Below are positions 1 to 5,028 of a DNA stretch of 7,153 nucleotides, piece after piece (position 1 is the stretch's first letter; every line of letters begins with the position of its first letter). The stretch is from an uncultured Fusobacterium sp. Lineage in GTDB: Bacteria; Fusobacteriota; Fusobacteriia; Fusobacteriales; Fusobacteriaceae. A program made the position numbers and the translations under genes. The notes below the pieces were generated by a model that worked only from the letters and a program-made list of their open reading frames with translations, made no database searches and was not told where the DNA came from. The stretch is from the NCBI GenBank assembly GCA_900542625.1, contig UQOH01000091.1, positions 1-7,153 on the forward strand, read 5' to 3'.

Positions 1-146
1 ATGTTAAAAATTCCACAATTTTTAATTTAATAATATTTAATTTTAAAAATAAATATAATTAAATATTTTTTAATTTATAAAAAATATAAAAGTGCATAAT
101 AAACTTTACATAGAAGATATTTTTAAATAATATAGGAGGTATTTTT
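1..146. other. AT-only leader upstream of the D-amino-acid operon
   Basis: This stretch is almost entirely A and T and holds no ORF of note. A perfect inverted repeat lies at 4-12 and 17-25 (TTAAAAATT, loop CCAC, AATTTTTAA). Its stem is only A-T pairs, so it would be a weak RNA hairpin; it could be the tail of an upstream gene's terminator or a protein-binding site. A perfect TATAAT is at 54-59 but has no good -35 at 16-19 nt spacing, so the operon promoter cannot be assigned firmly. No riboswitch-like structure is seen. The window starts here, so regulatory sites or a regulator gene such as dsdC may lie further left. Confidence 0.4.
134..140 (+). promoter_or_regulatory. Strong Shine-Dalgarno for the permease gene
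   Basis: AGGAGGT, a full match to the anti-Shine-Dalgarno core, ends 6 nt before the ATG at 147. It fixes that ATG as the start of the permease. Confidence 0.9.
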
Positions 147-1505
147 ATGAGTTCAACTTTTATAGTGGCAACTATTGTTTTATCAATAGCGTTATTAATA
201 TTTTTAACAGTTAAGGTAAAGCTTCATCCATTTTTTGCTTTAACAATAAGTGCTTTCTTTTTTGGTATAGTGGCAGGACATTCAATACCAGAAATTATTG
301 GAGCTTATTCAAATGGTTTAGGAGGAACTATTGCAGGTATCGGAGTAGTTATTGCAATAGGAACAGTTATGGGAGCTCTTCTTGAACATAGTGGAGCAGC
401 AGAAACAATGGCTGAAACAATTTTAGGTATCACTGGAAAGAAAAATGCAGATATCGGACTTGCAGTTACTGGATATTTTGTATCAATTCCTGTTTTCTGT
501 GATTCTGCTTTTGTACTTTTATCACCTTTAGCAAGAAGAATGAGTAAAGATTCAGGACACAGTATGACAACAATGGCTGTTGCTCTTGCAATGGGACTTC
601 ATGCTACACATATGCTTGTACCTCCGACTCCAGGTCCTCTTGCAGTTGCAGGAATTTTAGGTTCTAATCTTGGACTTGTTATTCTTCTTGGAATGTTAGT
701 ATCAATCCCTGTTACAATTGTAGCTGTTATAGCAGGAAGAGCTTTTGGTAAAAAATATTTCTTCCTTCCTGAAATAGAGGCAGCAGAAAAAGTAGTTGAA
801 GAAGCAGGAGATAAAAAACTGCCTTCTCCATTGATGAGTTTTCTTCCAATTTTACTGCCTATTTTCTTAATGCTTTTAAGAACAGTTGCAACTTTAGAAT
901 CAGCACCTTTTGGAAAAGGAACTTTATATAATGTATTTGATGCTTTAGGACAAACAATAGTAGCTTTATTTATAGGGTTGATTATAGCCTTCTTTACATA
1001 TAAATCAGTTCATCCTGACGATAAAGAAGTTTGGACATTTGACGGAATATTTGGTGAAGCTTTAAAAACAGCAGGACAAATAGTTTTAATAGTTGGAGCA
1101 GGAGGAGCTTTCGCCACAGTATTAAGATTATCAAATCTGCAGGATATAGTTATGAAAGCTTTTACAGGATTTTCAGTAGGAATTATAGTTCCATATATTA
1201 TTGGAGCAATATTCAGAACTGCCATTGGTTCAGGAACAGTTGGTATGATTACAGCCGCTTCAATGCTTCTTCCTCTAATAGATGTTCTTGGATTTAATTC
1301 ACCAATCGGACTTGTTATTGCAATGCTTGCATGTGCAGCTGGAGGATTTATGGTATTCCACGGAAATGATGACTTCTTCTGGGTAGTAACATCAACATCA
1401 GGAATGAAGCCTGAAGTAGCATATAAAGTTTTTCCGATTATAAGTGTACTTCAATCAGTTACAGCTTTAATATGCGTTTATATATTAAAAGTAATTTTCC
1501 TATAA
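147..1505 (+). CDS. GntP-family permease, probable D-serine (DsdX-like) transporter
   Basis: This 452-aa integral membrane protein is close to the usual GntP family length (about 440-450 aa; E. coli DsdX is about 445). It is predicted to import a small hydroxy acid or hydroxy amino acid by proton symport across the inner membrane. It has roughly a dozen hydrophobic segments from residue 5 to the C-terminus, split by a charged loop at about 205-226. Family-like conserved patches are a Gly/Ile-rich stretch with HSGAAE (about 62-86), VPPTPGP (158-164), RTAIGSGTVG (357-366) and HGNDDFFW (405-412). GntP members carry gluconate, other sugar acids or D-serine, and the sequence alone does not settle the substrate. 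D-serine is inferred because dsdA follows 66 nt downstream on the same strand. The start is set by the AGGAGGT 6 nt upstream. Family confidence is high, substrate confidence moderate. Confidence 0.88.
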   Translation: MSSTFIVATIVLSIALLIFLTVKVKLHPFFALTISAFFFGIVAGHSIPEIIGAYSNGLGGTIAGIGVVIAIGTVMGALLEHSGAAETMAETILGITGKKNADIGLAVTGYFVSIPVFCDSAFVLLSPLARRMSKDSGHSMTTMAVALAMGLHATHMLVPPTPGPLAVAGILGSNLGLVILLGMLVSIPVTIVAVIAGRAFGKKYFFLPEIEAAEKVVEEAGDKKLPSPLMSFLPILLPIFLMLLRTVATLESAPFGKGTLYNVFDALGQTIVALFIGLIIAFFTYKSVHPDDKEVWTFDGIFGEALKTAGQIVLIVGAGGAFATVLRLSNLQDIVMKAFTGFSVGIIVPYIIGAIFRTAIGSGTVGMITAASMLLPLIDVLGFNSPIGLVIAMLACAAGGFMVFHGNDDFFWVVTSTSGMKPEVAYKVFPIISVLQSVTALICVYILKVIFL

Positions 1506-1559
1506 ATTTACAAAATAAGAGAAAAATAAGTTATAATTATAATATAAAGAAATATAATG

Positions 1560-1567
1560 AAGGAGAA
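1560..1567 (+). promoter_or_regulatory. Shine-Dalgarno that decides the dsdA start
   Basis: AAGGAGAA lies 3 nt after an in-frame ATG at 1557 and ends 4 nt before the ATG at 1572 (6 nt counted from the GGAG core). Because this site falls inside the codons of the longer reading, the ATG at 1572 is the real start; no purine-rich site precedes 1557 at a suitable distance. Confidence 0.85.
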
Positions 1568-1571
1568 TAAA

Positions 1572-2894
1572 ATGAATATAGAAGAGTTAATGAAAAATGA
1601 AACAGTAAAAAAAATAGCAGCAAAAGAAGAACTTGTATGGATTAATCCAAAAGAAATGAACTATGCTGAATATGAAAAAAATCTTCCTGTTTCAGATGAG
1701 GAATTAAAAGATGCTGAAGAACGTCTTGCAAGATTTGCTCCGTTTATAAAAAAATCTTTCCCTGAAACTGCAGAAACTAACGGAATTATCGAATCTCCTT
1801 TAGAACCTATATTTGAAATGCAGAAAGATCTTGAAAAAAAATATAATACAAAAATTCCAGGAAAACTATATCTAAAAATGGACAGCCACCTTCCTGTTGC
1901 AGGGTCAATAAAAGCCAGAGGAGGAGTTTACGAAGTATTAAAACATGCTGAAGATTTAGCCATTGAAGCAGGAATGCTTTCTGTAACAGATGATTATTCT
2001 ATTTTAGCTGATGAAAAATTCAAAAAATTCTTCTCAGGATATAAAGTTCAGGTTGGTTCAACTGGAAATTTAGGGCTAAGTATCGGAATTACAAGTGCAG
2101 CTCTTGGATTTGAAGTTATTGTTCACATGTCAGCAGATGCAAAACAATGGAAAAAAGATATGCTTAGATCAAAAGGAGTTACTGTTATAGAGTATGCTGA
2201 TGATTATGGAAAAGCTGTTGAAGAGGGAAGAAAAAGTTCTGATGCTGATCCAAAAAGCTATTTTGTTGATGATGAAAAATCAATGAATCTTTTCTTAGGA
2301 TATACAGTAGCAGCTTCAAGAATGAAAAAACAATTTGATGAAAAAGGAATTGTTATAGATAAAGAACATCCGTTAATAGTATATATTCCTTGTGGTGTTG
2401 GAGGAGCTCCCGGAGGAGTTGCTTACGGACTTAAGAGAATATTCAAAGAAAATGCTTATGTATTTTTCGTAGAGCCTACTCTTGCTCCATGTATGGTTCT
2501 TGGAATGGCAACAGGACTTCATGAAAAGATAAGTGTTCGTGATATAGGAATTTACGGAATAACTCATGCTGATGGATTAGCAGTTGCAAGACCTTCAGGA
2601 GTTGTAGGAAGATTTATGGATCCTATTTTAAGCGGAGTATTTACATTAGAAGATTATAAGCTTTATGATTATTTAAGATGTCTTGACAGTTCTGAACATA
2701 AAAGAATAGAGCCTTCTTCATGTGCTGCTTTTGAAGGACCTGTTACTCTGATGAAATATGAAGAAAGCAGAAAATACATTGAAGAAAGAATTGGAAAAAA
2801 TATTGAAAATGCTTACCATATCTGCTGGGCAACAGGTGGAAGAATGGTTCCTCAAGAAGATATGGAAAAATTTTTAAATACTTATTTAAAATAA
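1572..2894 (+). CDS. dsdA: D-serine ammonia-lyase (D-serine dehydratase), fold-type II PLP enzyme
   Basis: This enzyme converts D-serine to pyruvate and ammonia in the cytoplasm, and family members also act on D-threonine to give 2-oxobutyrate. At 440 aa from the chosen start it matches E. coli DsdA (about 442). The PLP Schiff-base lysine is K114 in GSIKARGG (111-118), the characteristic DsdA motif. The cofactor-contacting loop GSTGNLGLSIG is at 162-172, and the glycine-rich phosphate-binding loop CGVGGAPGG at 274-282. The segment EPSSCAAFEGP (380-390) lies where fold-type II enzymes place the Ser/Cys that contacts the pyridine nitrogen. The N-terminal ~95 residues match the extra N-terminal segment of DsdA rather than the shorter threonine dehydratases. 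An in-frame ATG at 1557 would add five residues but would place the Shine-Dalgarno inside the gene. It is the second gene of the operon, after a putative D-serine permease and 50 nt before a second PLP enzyme. All key residues are intact. Confidence 0.95.
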   Translation: MNIEELMKNETVKKIAAKEELVWINPKEMNYAEYEKNLPVSDEELKDAEERLARFAPFIKKSFPETAETNGIIESPLEPIFEMQKDLEKKYNTKIPGKLYLKMDSHLPVAGSIKARGGVYEVLKHAEDLAIEAGMLSVTDDYSILADEKFKKFFSGYKVQVGSTGNLGLSIGITSAALGFEVIVHMSADAKQWKKDMLRSKGVTVIEYADDYGKAVEEGRKSSDADPKSYFVDDEKSMNLFLGYTVAASRMKKQFDEKGIVIDKEHPLIVYIPCGVGGAPGGVAYGLKRIFKENAYVFFVEPTLAPCMVLGMATGLHEKISVRDIGIYGITHADGLAVARPSGVVGRFMDPILSGVFTLEDYKLYDYLRCLDSSEHKRIEPSSCAAFEGPVTLMKYEESRKYIEERIGKNIENAYHICWATGGRMVPQEDMEKFLNTYLK

Positions 2895-2926
2895 AAATTT
2901 CAACTATTAATAAATTTTAATAAAAC

Positions 2927-2932
2927 AGGAGG
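2927..2932 (+). promoter_or_regulatory. Shine-Dalgarno for the fold-type III PLP enzyme, long spacing
   Basis: AGGAGG is a perfect core but ends 12 nt before the ATG at 2945, longer than usual. No ATG, GTG or TTG lies closer in frame (the preceding codons are ATT and ATA), so the ATG at 2945 is kept. The spacing may lower translation relative to dsdA. Confidence 0.7.
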
Positions 2933-2944
2933 AAAAAGATAATT

Positions 2945-4054
2945 ATGAAAAAAGAAAATTTAAAAACACCTGCAATTTTATTAAACATTGATGTTTTAGA
3001 AAATAATATAAAAACTTATCAAAAAATGTGTGATGACAACGGTAAAGAATTATGGCCAATGATAAAAACTCATAAAAGCAAAGAACTTATGCAGATGCAG
3101 CTTGATGCAGGAGCAACAGGTGCTCTTTGCGGAACTCTTGATGAGGCAGAGATGTGCTGCGAAATGGGAATGAAAAAAATAATGTACGCTTATCCTGTAG
3201 CAAGCAGAGAAAGCATAGAAAGAGTTATTGAACTTTCAAGAAAAAGTGATTTTATAATCAGACTTGATAATCTTGAGGGTGCAGAAATGATAAATGATAT
3301 AGCTCTTAAGTCTGGAGTAACAGTAAATTATACAATTATCATAGACAGCGGACTTCACCGTTTTGGTATTCCTGCTGATAAAGCTGTAGAATTTGCAGAT
3401 AAATTAAAAGAGATGAAAGGACTTAAATTAAGAGGAATTTCTTCTCATCCTGGACATGTGTATGCAGCAACAAATGGAGATGAAGTTCATAAATATGTTG
3501 TTGATGAATGTGAAACTTTAGATAAAGCTAAAAAACTTTTAAACGAGGCAGGATATGAGCTTGAATATATAACAAGCGGATCTACACCTACATTTGCAGA
3601 GGCAGTAAAAAATGAAAATATAAATGTTTTTCATCCGGGAAACTATGTGTTCTTAGACAGCATTCAGCTTTCAATTAAAAAAGCAGAAATAAAAGACTGT
3701 GCTCTTACAGTTTATGCAACTATAGTTTCTCATCCAAGTGAAGATTTGTTTATCTGTGACGCAGGAGCAAAATGCCTTGGACTTGATCAGGGAGCACATG
3801 GAAACGGTTCAGTAGTAGGATTTGGAACAGTAATCGGACATCCCGAAATTGTTGTGGCAGGGTTATCTGAAGAAGTAGGAAAACTTCATGTTCACGGAAA
3901 AACTGATTTAAAAGTGGGAGACAAAATTGAGATTATCCCTAATCACTCTTGTTCAACAGCCAACCTTTGCAGTTTCTATACTGTTGTAAAAGGTGATGAG
4001 GCAGTAAGAAGTATTCCTGTTGATGTAAGAGGAAACAGTTTTAAAAGAATTTAG
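2945..4054 (+). CDS. Fold-type III PLP enzyme: DSD1-like D-serine dehydratase / D-threonine aldolase family
   Basis: This 369-aa cytoplasmic protein has an N-terminal alanine-racemase-like PLP barrel (about 8-240) and a C-terminal 'D-ser_dehydrat' beta domain (about 250-360). The PLP lysine is K41 in MIKTHKS (39-45), the typical family motif. Other family-like segments are HRFGI (138-142), SSHPGHVY (166-173) and SGSTPT (211-216). Near the C-terminus PNHSCSTANL (332-341) supplies H334 and C336. In the characterised eukaryotic D-serine dehydratases (yeast Dsd1p, chicken), a His-x-Cys pair at this place binds catalytic Zn, whereas D-threonine aldolases are reported to use His and Asp with Mn or similar metals. 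This favours metal-dependent D-serine dehydratase activity, but D-threonine aldolase (giving glycine and acetaldehyde) or D-3-hydroxy-amino-acid activity cannot be excluded. It is the last gene of the operon, 50 nt after dsdA and just before a terminator. It is unrelated in fold to DsdA despite a possibly shared substrate. Confidence 0.88.
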   Translation: MKKENLKTPAILLNIDVLENNIKTYQKMCDDNGKELWPMIKTHKSKELMQMQLDAGATGALCGTLDEAEMCCEMGMKKIMYAYPVASRESIERVIELSRKSDFIIRLDNLEGAEMINDIALKSGVTVNYTIIIDSGLHRFGIPADKAVEFADKLKEMKGLKLRGISSHPGHVYAATNGDEVHKYVVDECETLDKAKKLLNEAGYELEYITSGSTPTFAEAVKNENINVFHPGNYVFLDSIQLSIKKAEIKDCALTVYATIVSHPSEDLFICDAGAKCLGLDQGAHGNGSVVGFGTVIGHPEIVVAGLSEEVGKLHVHGKTDLKVGDKIEIIPNHSCSTANLCSFYTVVKGDEAVRSIPVDVRGNSFKRI

Positions 4055-4066
4055 ATAAAATTATAA

Positions 4067-4097
4067 AAAGGCAGGCTGTATTATTCAGTCTGCCTTT
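4067..4097. terminator. Bidirectional intrinsic terminator between converging transcription units
   Basis: The hairpin has arms AAAGGCAGGCTG (4067-4078) and CAGTCTGCCTTT (4086-4097) with loop TATTATT and a single G·U wobble. It begins 12 nt after the stop of the PLP enzyme and lies 6 nt beyond the stop of the minus-strand kinase gene. Downstream on the + strand is an A/T run ending in nine Ts (4107-4115). On the minus strand the stem is followed at once by TTTTTATAATTTTAT. The direct U-run suggests it works at least as well for the minus-strand gene as for the operon. Confidence 0.88.
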
Positions 4098-4103
4098 AAT
4101 AAA

Positions 4104-4832
4104 TTATTTTTTTTTAAATTTTCTTTTTATTTTTTTCATAAGTCTTTGCAGAGGATATCCTCTTAATACCCAGAATTTTCTTACTTCTTTAAAATTATCA
4201 AGAAAAGCCTGTCTCTCTTCATCAAGAGGTTCTGCACATCTGCTTTTCCAGCATTTATAGACACCTGAAATATCGACTTTTCTTAAAATATCTCTCAATT
4301 TCTTTGGAAGATGTTTTGTCGATATGCAAGACTGGAAATCAATAATATATGGGTAATTATCTTTTCCCATTATAATATTTCCAAGGTTTCTCAAATCAAG
4401 GTGAACAATATTTCTCTTATGCATTTCAATTACATTTTTTTCAAGTTCTATAAAAAATTCTTTAGGAATTTCATCTTTTCCAAATTTCTTAAGTGCATCT
4501 CCCTTAATAAAATCAAATGCAACTGTACACGGAGAGATAAACTTAACATTTTTTGAAATAGAAGGATTCCCTTCCAGTTTCATCATACTGTGTCCTTCAA
4601 TATTGACAAATATTCTTCCGAAAGTGGCTCTTATAAACCATGGAGAACCTGAAAAATCTTTTATTGTAAGATCAAGACTTTTACCGTCATTATATCTGAA
4701 CACTGATGCATTGGCAAACTGTCCTTCATTAAGCAGAACCAGAAATTCTTTTTTGATTTCACATGAAGGATAATGCTTTATCAGCATCTGAGTTATTTTG
4801 TTTTCTATCTTTACGACATCTTTTTTAAACAT
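4104..4832 (-). CDS. Small kinase-fold protein, WaaP/RfaP/KdkA (LPS core or Kdo kinase)-like
   Basis: This 242-aa soluble protein has the minimal features of a protein-kinase-like fold. There is a loop at about 34-47 (EGQFANASVF) in the nucleotide-binding position. K58 in LTIKDF is the likely ATP-anchoring lysine. A catalytic loop HLDLRNLGN (144-152) has D146 and N152, and the metal-binding DFG equivalent is IIDFQ (163-167, D165). Compact size, a degenerate glycine loop and the HxDxxxxxN spacing fit the family that phosphorylates heptose or Kdo in lipopolysaccharide core, rather than Ser/Thr protein kinases. The basic C-terminus (about 233-242, mostly K and R) could bind the acidic membrane surface. 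The start has GGGAG 7 nt upstream and a near-consensus promoter further back. No LPS genes flank it, so the substrate is unknown. RIO-like or other atypical kinase function is an alternative. All catalytic residues appear present. Confidence 0.7.
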   Translation of the reverse strand: MFKKDVVKIENKITQMLIKHYPSCEIKKEFLVLLNEGQFANASVFRYNDGKSLDLTIKDFSGSPWFIRATFGRIFVNIEGHSMMKLEGNPSISKNVKFISPCTVAFDFIKGDALKKFGKDEIPKEFFIELEKNVIEMHKRNIVHLDLRNLGNIIMGKDNYPYIIDFQSCISTKHLPKKLRDILRKVDISGVYKCWKSRCAEPLDEERQAFLDNFKEVRKFWVLRGYPLQRLMKKIKRKFKKK

Positions 4833-4837
4833 TCTTT

Positions 4838-4844
4838 CTCTCCC
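4838..4844 (-). promoter_or_regulatory. Shine-Dalgarno for the kinase-like gene
   Basis: Read on the minus strand this is GGGAGAG; its GGGAG core ends 7 nt before the ATG (4832-4830). It supports the full 242-aa start. Confidence 0.8.
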
Positions 4845-4877
4845 GTTTTTTTACCATAACAAATATAATTTGTTTGA

Positions 4878-4893
4878 TATACCTAAAAATTAT
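4878..4893. repeat. Copy 1 of a 16-nt promoter-associated direct repeat
   Basis: TATACCTAAAAATTAT differs at one position from the copy at 4970-4985. It overlaps the -10 box and likely transcription start of the minus-strand kinase promoter, which suggests a binding site for a regulator or repressor. The function is inferred from position only. Confidence 0.5.
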
Positions 4894-4917
4894 AGTATAA
4901 ATTGACTACTTAGTCAA
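4889..4917 (-). promoter_or_regulatory. Near-consensus sigma-70 promoter for the kinase-like gene
   Basis: On the minus strand, TTGACT (4917-4912) and a perfect TATAAT (4894-4889) are separated by exactly 17 nt. An eight-A tract (4926-4919) lies just upstream of the -35 and could act as an UP-like element. Transcription should begin near 4882, giving a leader of about 50 nt before the ATG at 4832. Confidence 0.85.
4902..4917. promoter_or_regulatory. Perfect palindrome overlapping the -35 box (candidate operator)
   Basis: TTGACTACTTAGTCAA has two perfect 7-bp arms (TTGACTA and TAGTCAA) around a CT centre. The right arm contains the minus-strand -35 hexamer, so a dimeric repressor bound here would block RNA polymerase. 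Its size and symmetry suit a MarR-type or similar winged-helix dimer, but no regulator gene is in the window and the family is a guess. Part of the match comes from the -35 itself. Confidence 0.55.
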
Positions 4918-4964
4918 GTTTTTTTTAACCTTTAATTTACAAAGAAAAAATTATATTTTTTTAT

Positions 4965-4993
4965 TTAACTATACCTAAAAAGTATGTTATTAT
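4965..4993 (+). promoter_or_regulatory. Extended -10 promoter for the antiporter gene
   Basis: TTAACT (4965-4970) and TATTAT (4988-4993) are 17 nt apart, and TGT at 4985-4987 supplies an extended -10 element. Transcription would begin near 5000, leaving a leader of about 29 nt before the ATG at 5029. It is divergent from the kinase promoter; the two -35 boxes are about 48 nt apart. Confidence 0.75.
4970..4985. repeat. Copy 2 of the 16-nt promoter-associated direct repeat
   Basis: TATACCTAAAAAGTAT is 15/16 identical to the copy at 4878-4893 and in the same orientation. It fills most of the spacer between the -35 and -10 of the antiporter promoter. This copy has small inverted ends (ATAC and GTAT), and GGTAT at 4996-5000 is an inverse match to its ATACC. 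Confidence 0.5.
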
Positions 4994-5009
4994 ATGGTAT
5001 CAAATATAA

Positions 5010-5020
5010 AAGGAGTTGAT
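5010..5020 (+). promoter_or_regulatory. Extended Shine-Dalgarno for the antiporter
   Basis: AAGGAGTTGAT matches the extended anti-Shine-Dalgarno complement AAGGAGGTGAT at 10 of 11 positions. The core alone (AGGAG) is 13 nt from the ATG, but the full pairing ends 8 nt away. An in-frame TGA at 5017-5019 rules out any earlier start. Confidence 0.75.
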
Positions 5021-5028
5021 TCAATTAT

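Noticed and set aside
105..133. TTTACA with TAATAT 17 nt downstream as promoter of the permease operon
   Set aside because: Transcription would start at or inside the Shine-Dalgarno at 134-140, and the -10 matches poorly.
1010..1225. Minus-strand ORF of 71 aa
   Set aside because: It lies wholly inside the permease gene, with no ribosome binding site or recognisable domain; a frame shadow.
1531..1543. Overlapping TATAAT boxes and palindrome TTATAATTATAA as a promoter before dsdA
   Set aside because: No -35 at suitable spacing; likely chance in AT-rich spacer DNA.
1557..1571. Upstream in-frame ATG giving a 445-aa DsdA
   Set aside because: The Shine-Dalgarno AAGGAGAA (1560-1567) lies inside this extension and serves the ATG at 1572; the shorter 440-aa form also fits the family length better.
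2373..2567. Minus-strand ORF of 64 aa
   Set aside because: It is inside dsdA, opposite the glycine-rich loop region, with no supporting signals.
2945..4054. Alanine racemase for the fold-type III enzyme
   Set aside because: The KTHKS lysine motif and the C-terminal NHSC metal motif belong to the D-serine dehydratase/D-threonine aldolase family, and the alanine racemase C-terminal catalytic Tyr region is not seen.
4311..4556. Plus-strand ORF of 81 aa
   Set aside because: It is antisense to the kinase-like gene, covering its catalytic loop; its composition is low-complexity (I, F, N, K) and it has no convincing Shine-Dalgarno.
4878..4985. Repeats as a CRISPR or insertion-sequence remnant
   Set aside because: There are only two short copies, both sitting on promoter elements, with no spacers, transposase or target duplication.
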